From: an uncultured Actinomycetes bacterium
Lineage (GTDB): Bacteria > Actinomycetota > Actinomycetes > Nanopelagicales > Nanopelagicaceae
Length of the DNA: 32,611 nt
Direction of reading: 5' to 3'
Assembly: GCA_903938735.1 (NCBI GenBank)
Contig: CAJAEK010000123.1
Coordinates: forward strand, 1-32,611
Positions 17,000 to 25,588 of the stretch are shown piece by piece. A program made the translations under genes and the position numbers. Each line of letters begins with the position of its first letter. Position 1 is the first letter of the stretch. Below the pieces are notes generated by a model. That model did not search any database and was not told the DNA's origin. It saw only the letters and a program-made list of their open reading frames with translations.

Positions 17000-17905
17000 G
17001 CCTAATCGCGCCAAAAGTTTAGGGTCGCGTTGCCATTCCTTTGATACTTTCACATGCAAGCCCAAGTAAATTTTGGCACCCAAGAAGGTCTCGATATTTC
17101 CACGCGCCCGAGTACCAATCGCCTTTAGTCGTGAGCCTTGTGGGCCGATGATGATTGCCTTCTGGCTATCGCGCTCCACATGCAGGGTGGCATGAATATC
17201 GTAAAAATTCTTCCCTTCGCGCAGGGACATCTCATCGATGGATATAACAACCGAGTGGGGCAACTCTTCATACAAATCTTCAATCGCTACTTCGCGGATT
17301 AGTTCTGTAATCGTCATCTCGACCGCTTGGTCGGTGGTGATGTCCTCGGGATACAAGCTTGGTGATTCAGGAAGCGCCTTAGAGAGCAGCTCGAGCAGTA
17401 AATCCATCTGCTGATCATGCTTTGCGCTGATCGGCACAATCTCTTTCGGCGTGATCCCTAGCTTGTTTGCAAAGTCCGCGACGTTTTGCAGATGAGCCAT
17501 CAACTCTTCTGGTTTCACTCGATCAATCTTGGTGATGGCCAAATAGATATTGCGCTGGCTGGCGATAGAACGAGCGATAAATTCATCGCCGGCACCGATT
17601 GCTTCATCGGCAGGCAAACAGAGGACGGCGGCATCTACTGATTCAAGGTTTTCCGTCACCATCTCGTTAAGACGAGCACCCAGCAACGTCTTGGGTTTGT
17701 GCACACCAGGCGTGTCGACCACGATCATCTGAAAACCAGGACGGGAAATGATTCCGCGGATGGGATTACGCGTCGTGTTGGGATGGTGCGATGTGATTGC
17801 AATCTTCTCGCCGACGAGAGCATTAATCAGTGTGCTCTTACCTACGTTCGGTCGTCCGACAATCGCGACAAAGCCAGCTGTGTGCGGCTTTGTTGATGAT
17901 GTCAT
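16985..17905 (-). CDS. era: GTPase Era
   Basis: This 306-residue protein has the G1 motif GRPNVGKS, the G2 region NTTRNPIRG, G3 DTPGV, and G4 TKID. A C-terminal KH domain includes the phrase KAIIIGPQGSRLKAIGTRAR. Era binds the 3' end of 16S rRNA and assists maturation of the small ribosomal subunit. In the G2 region relatives usually have QTTR; here it is NTTR, a modest difference. It follows dprA by 12 bases on the same strand, with GAGAG before the ATG, and its end meets the convergent EamA gene. Confidence 0.95.
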   Translation of the reverse strand: MTSSTKPHTAGFVAIVGRPNVGKSTLINALVGEKIAITSHHPNTTRNPIRGIISRPGFQMIVVDTPGVHKPKTLLGARLNEMVTENLESVDAAVLCLPADEAIGAGDEFIARSIASQRNIYLAITKIDRVKPEELMAHLQNVADFANKLGITPKEIVPISAKHDQQMDLLLELLSKALPESPSLYPEDITTDQAVEMTITELIREVAIEDLYEELPHSVVISIDEMSLREGKNFYDIHATLHVERDSQKAIIIGPQGSRLKAIGTRARGNIETFLGAKIYLGLHVKVSKEWQRDPKLLARLGFSEK

Positions 17906-17917
17906 ACTCGTATTCTC

Positions 17918-18805
17918 TCACTCGGTGGCCATCGGCATTACCAATTCCAGAATATCGGGCACCGATGTAACAAGCTCGGCCAATCTCTCGCCCACTAATC
18001 GGTGGCATCCCTCGCTGGTGGGCGAATTAATGGGTCCGGGCACCGCCATTACCGGTCTAAATATCTCGGCCGCATCACGCGCCGTCCGTAGCGAACCACT
18101 TCGAAAAGCCGCCTCCACAACAACTGTGCCCTTGGACAAAGCCGCGATGATTCGATTACGCGTTAAAAACCTCACTGGAATCGCAGGCACTTGTGGCATG
18201 ACCTCGCTGATCAAGATTCCATCATGAGTAATTTCTTCAAAGAGTCGCTCGTGCCCGGATGGATAATTTTTAGATATTCCGCCAGCCAGCACCGCGCACG
18301 TCACGCCCTCGGCGAGCAACGCTCCGCGATGCGCAGCGGCATCGATTCCATATGCTCCCCCGCTAATAACAGCCCAATCTCGATCAACAAAACCAGCGGC
18401 AAAATCTGAAGCAATGGTCGCCCCGTAATTCGTTGGATTTCGAGTGCCGACGATGGAGATTGATTGGGTGAGATATTGAACGTTTTCGCGATGACCACGA
18501 ATAATCAAGCCAATCGGAATCGCCGCCAAATCATTGAGTGGCTCTGGCCAATCCGATGATTCGGGCGTAATAAATTCGCCGTGAGCGCGTTCTATTTCTG
18601 CCAGGACTTCCTCGCCCAGCAATGAAAGCAGCCGCTCGGATATCCGCACCGACGAATGTTTCGCATCGGTGTAGACGCCAGCACGAAGCCGATCCCGCAC
18701 CTCGATAGGTCCGTGAATATCGATTTCGTTCGACCAATATTTAGAACCACCCTCGATGGCGGCGAAAAGCTCAAGCCGGGCAGTTAATTCAGGTGCGAGT
18801 GTCAC
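17918..18805 (-). CDS. dprA: DNA-processing protein DprA (Smf family)
   Basis: This 295-residue protein has the DprA Rossmann-fold core: SIVGTRNPTNYG, then ISGGAYGIDAAAHRGAL, VLAGGISKNYPSGH, RNRIIAALS, VVEAAFRSGSL and VPGPINSPTSEGCHRL. DprA loads RecA on incoming single-stranded DNA during natural transformation. It is also widespread in bacteria with no known competence. It is somewhat short, with a reduced N-terminal region and a truncated C-terminal winged helix. Its ATG overlaps the yifB stop by 4 bases. Together with yifB it forms a common competence-related pair, though no com pilus genes are in the window. Confidence 0.93.
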   Translation of the reverse strand: MTLAPELTARLELFAAIEGGSKYWSNEIDIHGPIEVRDRLRAGVYTDAKHSSVRISERLLSLLGEEVLAEIERAHGEFITPESSDWPEPLNDLAAIPIGLIIRGHRENVQYLTQSISIVGTRNPTNYGATIASDFAAGFVDRDWAVISGGAYGIDAAAHRGALLAEGVTCAVLAGGISKNYPSGHERLFEEITHDGILISEVMPQVPAIPVRFLTRNRIIAALSKGTVVVEAAFRSGSLRTARDAAEIFRPVMAVPGPINSPTSEGCHRLVGERLAELVTSVPDILELVMPMATE

Positions 18806-20325
18806 AAATAGTTCTCCAACCCTGTGCGAAATGCGTATGCGGCCGTCACGTCGTCAAGCGTCGGGATTTCATGCCCTTCACGATCTGCAATGCTCCAAGC
18901 AACGCGCAACACCCGATGAAACCCACGAGCGTTTAATCGCTCTGTTTCGATCTCGCCATGCAGCATCCGCATCGCGGACTTTTCAGCGGCATAACCTCGG
19001 TGCAATGCGCTGCTTGGAATCTGGGCGTTCCGACTCCACTTCTCATCGCTAAACCTGGCGCGGGCACGTTCGCTCGCAGCGATGACGCGATGGCGCATCG
19101 CCGCGCTTGATTCGCGCGGCGTCTCGTCTACCAGATCGAGCCGCGATGGCGGCGGCACTGGAATCCGAATATCGATGCGATCGAGCAGCGGTCCCGAGAG
19201 TCGCTGAAAATATCGAGCACGAGCAACCGCGCTGCACGTGCAAGCACGACCTCGACCAAAGAATTTGCCACACGGGCACGGATTTGCAGCCAATACCAAC
19301 ATAAATTGCGCCGGATAAGTAACGCTTCCCACCGCGCGAGAGATGGTGATACTTCCGGATTCCAACGGTTGGCGTAAAGATTCGAGGACGACCCGGTTGC
19401 ATTCAGGCGCTTCGTCGATAAAGAGAACACCAAGATGAGCTAGCGAGCATGCACCCGGCCTAATGTGCTTGTTCCCACCGCCAATCATGGAGACCGCGGT
19501 TGCGCTGTGATGCGGGGCGAGAAATGGTGGCTCGTTGCGATGGAATTTTTCAGAGTTGTAATAACCAGCTATCGAATGGACGGAAAGAACATCAAGCACA
19601 TCACCATCACTCAGCGGAGGCATGATTGTGGGAATCCGCTCGGCCATCATCGATTTTCCAGTACCCGGTGGCCCAACCATCAAGACGTGATGTCCACCAA
19701 TAGCGGCGATCTCGAGCGCCAACTTCGCGTCGCGTTGCCCGGCGACATCCGAGTAATCGATAAACGAAGGTGAGAGTTGATCTGCCTCTGCTTCGTGAAC
19801 CGAAGGCAGGACGCCACTTCTATAAAATTCAAGAATTTCCGAGAGCGATTGCACGCCGATAACCAATATCTCTTTGACGCGCTTTGCTTCCCAAATATTT
19901 GCAATCGGCACAATCGCGACGGTGAAACCGCTCTTCTTTGCCGAAAGGACAAGCGGCAAGATTCCTGGCACCGAACGAACATCGCCATTTAGGCCAAGCT
20001 CCCCTAGGACCACGGATCCAACTGTTGCCTCTGCGGAGACCAAACCCTGAGCAACCATGAGTGCGACGGCAATCGGCGCATCAAAGGCCGACCCACTTTT
20101 CGGAACCCACGCAGGCGAGAGCGAGACTGTTACCTTTCGGTTGGGCCAACTACCTCCAGAATTAATGATGGCGGAGCGAACCCGTTCTTTTGATTCACCG
20201 AGCGCAGCATCGGGCAGACCCAGCAAGGTGTAGCCAGGTAACCCATCAGCAATATCTACTTCGATCTCAATCGGTAGCCCCTCAAGACCCAAAAGCGTGA
20301 ATGTCGAAATTTGAGAGAGCGTCAT
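18802..20325 (-). CDS. yifB: YifB/ComM-family Mg-chelatase-like AAA+ ATPase
   Basis: This 507-residue AAA+ protein carries an N-terminal Lon-protease-S5-like subdomain (GYTLLGLPDAALGESKERVR). The Walker A motif is VGPPGTGKSMMAERI and Walker B is GVLFIDEAPE. A cysteine-bearing insert (NPCPCGKFFGRG with CTC) and the C-terminal Mg-chelatase helical domain follow. The ComM orthologue is a helicase that promotes branch migration during transformation. The start at 20325 makes an ATGA overlap with the yraN stop. A slightly longer frame exists upstream but lies inside yraN. It is coupled at both ends to yraN and dprA. Confidence 0.94.
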   Translation of the reverse strand: MTLSQISTFTLLGLEGLPIEIEVDIADGLPGYTLLGLPDAALGESKERVRSAIINSGGSWPNRKVTVSLSPAWVPKSGSAFDAPIAVALMVAQGLVSAEATVGSVVLGELGLNGDVRSVPGILPLVLSAKKSGFTVAIVPIANIWEAKRVKEILVIGVQSLSEILEFYRSGVLPSVHEAEADQLSPSFIDYSDVAGQRDAKLALEIAAIGGHHVLMVGPPGTGKSMMAERIPTIMPPLSDGDVLDVLSVHSIAGYYNSEKFHRNEPPFLAPHHSATAVSMIGGGNKHIRPGACSLAHLGVLFIDEAPECNRVVLESLRQPLESGSITISRAVGSVTYPAQFMLVLAANPCPCGKFFGRGRACTCSAVARARYFQRLSGPLLDRIDIRIPVPPPSRLDLVDETPRESSAAMRHRVIAASERARARFSDEKWSRNAQIPSSALHRGYAAEKSAMRMLHGEIETERLNARGFHRVLRVAWSIADREGHEIPTLDDVTAAYAFRTGLENYL

Positions 20326-20696
20326 TGAACGAGTCCGACCCGATAATCGATCGCACAATCGTTCAAGCCATCGCCCAATACGCTGGCATAGTCCAACCGA
20401 AAGTTTCTACGGCGCATGGCTGAATTATTGGTTTCACGGCGCCACGCACGAGCTAAGAGTTCGAGGCGCGTCTCTTTCGCCCGATTGATTGCCTCAAGTG
20501 GCTCGCCAAATCGAGTGGAGCTGCGAGTTTTCACCTCAACAAAGACAACTGTTCCATCTGGGCTGAGCGCAATCAGGTCGAGCTCACCCAGCTTGTGACA
20601 CCAATTTCTATCGAGGATTGTGAATCCTTTGTGCGCAAGATATTCAGCGATTTGTTGCTCGCCCCAAGCACCAAGTTCAATGTTTCGCTGTGACAT
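20322..20696 (-). CDS. yraN: YraN/UPF0102 family nuclease-like protein
   Basis: This 124-residue protein has the restriction-endonuclease-like core of UPF0102. GEQQIAEYLAHKGF is followed by GELDLIALSPDGTVVFVEVK, where E-x-D and E-x-K form the typical PD-(D/E)xK-type active site. The biochemical role of the family is poorly defined, but the conserved nuclease residues and its neighbours rnhB, yifB and dprA fit DNA metabolism. Its ATG is preceded by TACCTT at 6 bases, so the yraN-yifB-dprA-era run appears to have its own leaderless promoter, downstream of the rplS-lepB-rnhB unit. Confidence 0.9.
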   Translation of the reverse strand: MSQRNIELGAWGEQQIAEYLAHKGFTILDRNWCHKLGELDLIALSPDGTVVFVEVKTRSSTRFGEPLEAINRAKETRLELLARAWRRETNNSAMRRRNFRLDYASVLGDGLNDCAIDYRVGLVQ

Positions 20697-20702
20697 CTGG
20701 CA

Positions 20703-20708
20703 AAGGTA
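20703..20708 (-). promoter_or_regulatory. -10 box of a leaderless yraN promoter
   Basis: On the minus strand TACCTT is followed by TGCCAG and the yraN ATG, a 6-base gap. It sits in the 74-base space after rnhB and would start the yraN-yifB-dprA-era transcript. Confidence 0.55.
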
Positions 20709-20770
20709 GAGCGGTGACGCGTCGCAGAATCACCTGCGTCGGCTGGATGTGCAGAACTTGGTGTTGTGGA

Positions 20771-21376
20771 CTACAAAAGCTCCGCTACATTCGCAAATGA
20801 CTTTCGGTGGTGCTTGGTCAAGCCATGCTTACGCAGCGCTGCCATGTGTGAGGCAGATGAATAGCCTTTGTGGCCAGCGAAGCCATACTCCGGGAACTCT
20901 GCATCGAGCTGAATCATGATCCGATCTCGATAGACCTTCGCCAGGATTGAAGCTGCACTGATACTGATGGCGACTTGATCGCCTTTCCAAACCGCGAGAT
21001 TGGGCGTCGCCAGTCCGGGAATGGCGTAGCCATCGGTTAAAACATATTCGGGCTCCGGCTTCAAGTCCGCTACCGCGCGGCGCATACCCTCAATATTGGA
21101 TTTATGGAGACCGAAAGAATCAATCTCTTCTACGGAAATCTCAATGATGGAAAGCGCTTCCGCGCAATCGATGATTACATCGAAGAGCTCTTCTCGCACC
21201 TTTTCGGATAATTTCTTAGAGTCCTGCACTTTGGCCAGCGCCTTGTCAAAGGGATCTTTCAAAATAACGGCAGCGACAACAAGCGGTCCTGCACACGACC
21301 CGCGGCCCGCTTCGTCGACGCCCGCGATTCTGGTTAAACCAGAGTCACGTAACGTCTGTTCAATGCTTGACTGCAA
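20771..21376 (-). CDS. rnhB: Ribonuclease HII
   Basis: This 201-residue enzyme has the RNase HII signature GVDEAGRGSCAGPLVVAAV, with the metal-binding Asp-Glu pair, and DSKKLS. Later, the downstream acidic residues (LTDGYAIPG) and the terminal HKGYSS motif are present. It removes single ribonucleotides and RNA primers from DNA. The usual serine in GRGxxAGP is a serine-cysteine pair here, which is within family variation. Its start overlaps the lepB stop region by 17 bases, in the order rplS-lepB-rnhB typical for actinobacteria. Confidence 0.95.
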   Translation of the reverse strand: MQSSIEQTLRDSGLTRIAGVDEAGRGSCAGPLVVAAVILKDPFDKALAKVQDSKKLSEKVREELFDVIIDCAEALSIIEISVEEIDSFGLHKSNIEGMRRAVADLKPEPEYVLTDGYAIPGLATPNLAVWKGDQVAISISAASILAKVYRDRIMIQLDAEFPEYGFAGHKGYSSASHMAALRKHGLTKHHRKSFANVAELL

Positions 21377-22037
21377 CCTTCGATAAATCGTGACCGACGC
21401 TTAAGAAAGTCATGTGATTGAAAGGCCACACGACGAACTCTGCGCGCCCGACGACATCGCTCAACGGAACCATGCCTTTATGAACATCATCAGTATGAAA
21501 CCGTGAATCCGCACTTGCGCCACGGTGATCGCCCATCACCCAGATGAAACCCTGTGGGACGGTGACGTTGAATGCTGAATCACTCGGCTTGTTGCCGGCA
21601 AAGATATATGGCTCGTTAATCGATGTGCCGTTCACCTGCAGATGGCCGGCGGTGTCACAACACACGACATGATCGCCGCTGACGCCAATCACGCGCTTAA
21701 TCAAATACTGCTTTGCTGGATCTGGCAGAACCCCAACATCAACCAAGCCGGTCTTAATCCATTCGGCTGGGCCTGTTGTGGTGTTAACCGGAGCCGCACC
21801 AAGCCAGTTTGCGGGATCGCGGAAGACGACAACTTCACCGCGCTTGATATCGCTGAAGAAGTTTGCGAACTTGTTAACAGCGATGCGATCACCAATTTGC
21901 AGGGTGTTCTGCATCGAGCCAGAAGGAATATAGAAGAAATGAATAAAGAAGGTCTTAACGACAACAGAGACTACGAGCGCCGCCACGACAATGATGGGGA
22001 CTTCTCGAAGCAGCGACCCCTTTTTAGGTAGACGCAT
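21360..22037 (-). CDS. lepB: Signal peptidase I
   Basis: This 225-residue membrane protease has one N-terminal transmembrane segment (about residues 14-34). The catalytic serine is S41 in YIPSGSMQNTL and the general-base lysine is K114 in YLIKRVIG. Box E reads VMGDHRGASADSR. It releases the signal peptides of secreted proteins on the outer face of the membrane. The ATG at 22037 lies 15 bases downstream of the rplS stop and its end overlaps rnhB by 17 bases, so all three are one unit. Confidence 0.95.
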   Translation of the reverse strand: MRLPKKGSLLREVPIIVVAALVVSVVVKTFFIHFFYIPSGSMQNTLQIGDRIAVNKFANFFSDIKRGEVVVFRDPANWLGAAPVNTTTGPAEWIKTGLVDVGVLPDPAKQYLIKRVIGVSGDHVVCCDTAGHLQVNGTSINEPYIFAGNKPSDSAFNVTVPQGFIWVMGDHRGASADSRFHTDDVHKGMVPLSDVVGRAEFVVWPFNHMTFLSVGHDLSKVAVKH

Positions 22038-22052
22038 GAAGGCGAAGCGAAC

Positions 22053-22586
22053 TTATTCTTGTGTTGCTTCTGGAGCAGCCTCAGCTGCAGCTGTCTCTTC
22101 AACGACTGCCTCAGCTACGGTTTCTACGACCGGTGTCTCAACGACTGGTGTCTCAACAACTGCTTCTTCGACTACAGCTTCAACAACTGGAGCGGCCTTT
22201 GGAGCGGCGACTGGTGTCTCTTCAACGATGAACTCGTTGTTAGCGCCACGGCGTTCCTTAATCTTTGATGCCTTACCGCGAAGCTCGCGGAGGTAGTACA
22301 ACTTTGCGCGACGGACATCACCGCGGCGAACCATCTCGAACTTCTCGATGACTGGTGTGTGTACTGGGAATGTGCGCTCTACGCCGATTCCGTAAGAAAG
22401 CTTGCGAATGGTGAAGGTCTCACGAACGCCAGAACCCTGACGACGGATGACTACGCCTTGGAAGACCTGGATACGGCTCTTGTTACCTTCGATAACACGA
22501 ACGTGGACTTTGATCTCGTCTCCGGAACGGAAGTTGATAACGTCGGTACGGAGTGAGGCAGCATCTACTGCGTCTAACACGTTCAT
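22053..22586 (-). CDS. rplS: Large-subunit ribosomal protein L19 with long acidic tail
   Basis: The first about 115 residues of this 177-residue protein are a normal bL19 ([54 protein letters not shown]). The start at 22586 has AGGA 8 bases upstream and matches the family N terminus; a longer frame to 22640 is not supported. The last about 60 residues are a low-complexity tail of Ala, Val, Glu and Thr with tandem VVETP units. They are absent from ordinary L19. L19 sits at the subunit interface near the 30S bridge, so a flexible acidic tail would face solvent. No trmD precedes it; the neighbour upstream is a phosphatase gene. Confidence 0.95.
   Translation of the reverse strand: MNVLDAVDAASLRTDVINFRSGDEIKVHVRVIEGNKSRIQVFQGVVIRRQGSGVRETFTIRKLSYGIGVERTFPVHTPVIEKFEMVRRGDVRRAKLYYLRELRGKASKIKERRGANNEFIVEETPVAAPKAAPVVEAVVEEAVVETPVVETPVVETVAEAVVEETAAAEAAPEATQE
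22104..22200 (-). repeat. Low-complexity repeats coding for the L19 tail
   Basis: Imperfect tandem units read as VVETPVVET in the minus-strand coding frame. The plus strand shows the repeated phrase CGACTGGTGTCTCAAC. The units probably arose by slippage. Confidence 0.6.
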
Positions 22587-22675
22587 AAGGTTTCCTAACA
22601 TCTCATAAGGCTTCTCGTCAGGCTGAGGTCGCATCGCCATCTAACTGGCTTGGACCTTGCCCATCACGAATAGAG

Positions 22676-22687
22676 GGCTATCTTGCC
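22676..22687 (-). promoter_or_regulatory. rplS promoter core containing the shared 12-base element
   Basis: The minus-strand sequence GGCAAGATAGCC contains a CAAGAT -10-like box. It lies about 90 bases upstream of the rplS ATG. The identical 12 bases occur before parC and parE. Unlike those, rplS would have a leader of about 85 bases. Confidence 0.5.
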
Positions 22688-22715
22688 ACAGCGGGCGGTG
22701 CGGGGCGAAATTGGC

Positions 22716-23486
22716 TCAGCCGACCAGGGCATTCAGGCTGGGATAGAGGGCTGGGCCAGCCGCCACGACTGTCTCCCCCGCGTGAATATCGCCGGTGACG
22801 AGCGCGCCGGCCTCGGCGGCGATTAACCCGCCGGCTGCCAGATCCCATTCCTTCAGGCCGAATTCAAAGTAGCCATCGAGCGCGCCCATCGCGACATAAC
22901 AGAGGTCAACCGCCGCGGCGCCGGCGCGACGAATATCGCGGCAGTTGGGAATTATTTTCTCGACGATGCTGGCCTGATATTTGCGGCGCTCGCGATCGTA
23001 GGCAAAGCCGGTTCCCAACAATGCCATATCCAATTCGACCGGGTTGTTACAACGAATTGCCTCTCCGTTAAAGGTCGCTCCACCGCCACGGGTTGCGGTC
23101 CATAAGGAATTCGTCGATGGCGAATAAACGACGCCGATGCAAACGCCGCTTGCATCTTTCGCGGCAATGCTGACGTTCCAACCAGGCAAGCCATAAAAAT
23201 AATTAACAGTGCCATCCAGTGGATCAATGACCCAGGTGATGCCCGATGTCGAGTCCCGTGCTGCACCTTCTTCGCCGATAATGCCGTCCGCAGGTCGAGC
23301 CGCAAGCAGCGATTCCACGATCAATTTTTCACTCGCAATATCCATCTGGGTTGCGAAATCCACGGCCGAGGTTTTCTCCGACAATGCGAAGGTCGCTGGG
23401 CGATTAGCCAGCAGCTCGCCTGCGGCAAGCGCGACTGACTCGGCGAGCTCTAACAGGGCGGCGAAATCGTGTTCGGATGAAGGCAT
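22716..23486 (-). CDS. Inositol monophosphatase family protein
   Basis: This 256-residue protein of the lithium-sensitive phosphatase superfamily has the metal-binding motifs GEEGA, DPLDGTVNYFYG (with W-V-I before it) and EWDLAAGG. Such enzymes dephosphorylate inositol phosphates, and some family members act on fructose 1,6-bisphosphate, histidinol phosphate or PAP. In actinobacteria inositol is needed for phosphatidylinositol and mycothiol, so inositol 1-phosphate is a reasonable substrate, but this cannot be settled from sequence. The ATG is preceded by TAGAGT at exactly 6 bases. The gene is divergent from sepH. Confidence 0.9.
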   Translation of the reverse strand: MPSSEHDFAALLELAESVALAAGELLANRPATFALSEKTSAVDFATQMDIASEKLIVESLLAARPADGIIGEEGAARDSTSGITWVIDPLDGTVNYFYGLPGWNVSIAAKDASGVCIGVVYSPSTNSLWTATRGGGATFNGEAIRCNNPVELDMALLGTGFAYDRERRKYQASIVEKIIPNCRDIRRAGAAAVDLCYVAMGALDGYFEFGLKEWDLAAGGLIAAEAGALVTGDIHAGETVVAAGPALYPSLNALVG

Positions 23487-23492
23487 GTGCCT

Positions 23493-23498
23493 ACTCTA
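23493..23498 (-). promoter_or_regulatory. -10 box of a leaderless phosphatase promoter
   Basis: TAGAGT on the minus strand is separated by 6 bases (AGGCAC) from the phosphatase ATG. No ribosome-binding site is seen. Confidence 0.55.
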
Positions 23499-23543
23499 AT
23501 CTCAAAGTTGCGTGAGGTAGCTGAAAAAGTAGACCCGCTGTGG

Positions 23544-23549
23544 CACTCT
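23544..23549 (+). promoter_or_regulatory. -10-like box deciding the sepH start
   Basis: CACTCT has the A at position 2 and T at position 6 of the -10 consensus and lies 6 bases before the GTG at 23556. This favours that GTG over the upstream GTG at 23487, which would overlap the divergent promoter. Confidence 0.4.
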
Positions 23550-23555
23550 TGCCTC

Positions 23556-24419
23556 GTGAGCAACCACCAAGATGACGAGGTCGTAGACCTTCGCCTCGTC
23601 GGCCGCTCTGACGATGGCAATCACATCGAATTTACCGATATTCACAATCGTCGCCTCCAGGCCCGCCTCAGTGATTCGCTACGCGCCGCGGTCAACCAAC
23701 CTCGGTTAGCAGCCATCAAAGTTGAATCCGATGAGCCAACAACGACGGTTAAAGAAGTTCAGTCGCGCTTGCGGGCGGGCGAGAGCATGGATGCCATTTC
23801 ACGCACCACCGATTGGTCGCTGGAAAAGATTGAGAAATTTGCCGGACCTATTTTGCAAGAACGCGCATTTGTCATCGCACAGGCTTTGAAGTCGCCGACT
23901 CGTCGCGATGCATCATCGCCAACTTTGAACGAAGCGATGACTAATCAGTTGACTACCCATGGCGTGGATCTTGAAGAAGTTGAGTGGAACACCCATCGTC
24001 GTCGTGATGGCTTGTGGGATATCGCGTTGTATTACCCCAACCGTGATGGCCAAGCAGATGCACACTGGTCTTTTAATACCGCGACCGGAACTTTGATCGC
24101 GGAAGATGATTCATCGAAATGGATCGTTGGCGAAGCTAAAGAAGCCCGACCACGCACACCTGCACAAGGCTTGGTCTATCCATCAACCAACACTGGTCCA
24201 GCTCCACGACTCGTCTCAGTAAAGGAAGAGACCGTCAGCATAGAAGTTTCAGAGACCTTTGAATTTCACGATGAAAATGACGATGAGAACCAAGATGCCG
24301 GATTTGAAAGCGATGCCGTGGAAGACGATGCCGTGGAAGATGGCGTCGTAAAGCGAGTAAAGCTTCCGTCATGGGATGACATCATGTTCGGCGGCAAAAA
24401 AGATTCGAACGACGAGTAA
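23556..24419 (+). CDS. sepH: Cell-division protein SepH (DUF3071)
   Basis: With the GTG at 23556 the product is 287 residues and begins shortly before the conserved VVDLRLVGRSDDGNHIEF segment. A helix-turn-helix-like region follows (TTVKEVQSRLRAGESMDAIS, then the WSLEKIEKFAGPI helix). The family's second conserved block is at about 120-190. The last about 60 residues are acidic (FHDENDDENQDAGFE). SepH binds FtsZ and promotes Z-ring filament bundling in Streptomyces and mycobacteria. The N-terminal conserved domain is what contacts FtsZ. A longer start at 23487 would add 23 poorly conserved residues. It converges on the phosphatase-like gene with an 8-base gap. Confidence 0.88.
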   Translation: MSNHQDDEVVDLRLVGRSDDGNHIEFTDIHNRRLQARLSDSLRAAVNQPRLAAIKVESDEPTTTVKEVQSRLRAGESMDAISRTTDWSLEKIEKFAGPILQERAFVIAQALKSPTRRDASSPTLNEAMTNQLTTHGVDLEEVEWNTHRRRDGLWDIALYYPNRDGQADAHWSFNTATGTLIAEDDSSKWIVGEAKEARPRTPAQGLVYPSTNTGPAPRLVSVKEETVSIEVSETFEFHDENDDENQDAGFESDAVEDDAVEDGVVKRVKLPSWDDIMFGGKKDSNDE

Positions 24420-24427
24420 AGCTGGAC

Positions 24428-25534
24428 TTACTTAGACGTTATTAACAGTGGTACTTGAGTTTCAATGCTTGTAAGTCCACCGTGGTGCCCGACCATGCCA
24501 CTCTCCTGCTTTGCCCGCTCTGGATCAATCAAAATTAAGTCGTCATGCGGGATGACAATCAAATCACCCATCCGGTCTTCGCTATCCATCGAAACGGTGC
24601 TACCAAATAACCCCGCGGCAATCGCTTCCGTCTTTGTGTGAACAGTTGCTTGATTTCCCAGTGTCTCGCGCCAGAGTGCAGCAGCATCCGACAGCGCTCC
24701 TTCGCGTACATACATGTGGCGCGCTCGAGGTTCGCCGCCAACAAGCGTGATGTTCTCCATGAGGTTGTTCTCAACGCCCAACACAATGTTATTTTCTGAA
24801 TTCACCATGCCATGGTCAGACGTCATCCAGATTCGACTACCGGCAGGAAGCGCGTTTCGCAATCCGACTAATAAGTCCGAAACAACTTTCAAAGCTTCGA
24901 GCCATTTCTCAGATCCGACACCTGCATCATGACCGGCTGCGTCAAGATTATTGATATAAACGTATGCGAACGAGCGAGGCTTCGAGAGCGCCCGCACTGC
25001 CTCGGCAATCATGTCTGGCAGATGATTTGCGCCCATGTATGAAGCTCCGCGTAGTGCAGCTTGTGTGAATCCCGATCCTTCGTAGCGCTTGGCGGCGACG
25101 TGACCCACGTGAATTCCATCGGCCACTGCGCGCTCAAATAACGTGGGCGTTGATTGCCACACAATCGGGTCGACTCGATCGTCCCATTTAAGCGAATTAA
25201 GAAGTCGACCAGGTTCACCACTGCGCGGAACCCGAACCGTGTAGCCGAGCATGCCGTGCACGCCAGGAAGAACGCCGGTTCCAAAGGACGAAAGATTGGT
25301 CGCCGTCGTCGAAGGAAAATGTGAGGTCAATGGATCTCGCGATTGCATCTCAGCAAATATCGGAAATTCGTCTCCGTATTTCTTCAACGCATCCGAACCA
25401 AAGCCATCAATCAGTACGAAGCACTCGCGCTGGCCGGCACTCTGGTCAATGCCAAGCGGATTGGTTGCGGTGGCGAGTCCCAATGAGGCGAATATCGAAT
25501 TCGAGAGCCCCGCTAAATTGCTCATCGATTCCAT
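24428..25534 (-). CDS. Alkaline-phosphatase-superfamily protein (nucleotide pyrophosphatase/phosphodiesterase type)
   Basis: This 368-residue protein has a CFVLIDGFGSD metal-nucleophile segment, the THFPSTTATNLSSFGTG box with the threonine nucleophile, and WMTSDHGMVN. A final HHGGLT histidine motif is also present. These are the zinc-site features of type I phosphodiesterases and nucleotide pyrophosphatases. It has no obvious signal peptide. A gene of this kind is commonly found next to sepH in actinobacteria. An upstream TTG at 25555 exists, but the ATG at 25534 has CAGGAT 6 bases before it, matching the leaderless pattern. The substrate is unknown. Confidence 0.85.
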   Translation of the reverse strand: MESMSNLAGLSNSIFASLGLATATNPLGIDQSAGQRECFVLIDGFGSDALKKYGDEFPIFAEMQSRDPLTSHFPSTTATNLSSFGTGVLPGVHGMLGYTVRVPRSGEPGRLLNSLKWDDRVDPIVWQSTPTLFERAVADGIHVGHVAAKRYEGSGFTQAALRGASYMGANHLPDMIAEAVRALSKPRSFAYVYINNLDAAGHDAGVGSEKWLEALKVVSDLLVGLRNALPAGSRIWMTSDHGMVNSENNIVLGVENNLMENITLVGGEPRARHMYVREGALSDAAALWRETLGNQATVHTKTEAIAAGLFGSTVSMDSEDRMGDLIVIPHDDLILIDPERAKQESGMVGHHGGLTSIETQVPLLITSK

Positions 25535-25540
25535 GTGCTT

Positions 25541-25546
25541 ATCCTG
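25541..25546 (-). promoter_or_regulatory. -10-like box before the phosphodiesterase-like gene
   Basis: CAGGAT on the minus strand is separated by 6 bases (AAGCAC) from the ATG at 25534. AGGA in the same position could instead act as a ribosome-binding site, so the element is ambiguous. Confidence 0.4.
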
Positions 25547-25576
25547 CCCTATCAAGTCTGGCCCTATCGAGTGAGG

Positions 25577-25582
25577 TAACCT
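25577..25582 (+). promoter_or_regulatory. -10 box of a leaderless psuG promoter
   Basis: TAACCT precedes the GTG at 25589 by exactly 6 bases. It would drive psuG and psuK. Confidence 0.55.
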
Positions 25583-25588
25583 CGGAGC

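Noticed and set aside
23487-23555. Upstream GTG extension of sepH
   Set aside because: It would add 23 residues not seen in the family N terminus and lies on the divergent promoter. The GTG at 23556 fits the -10 spacing better.
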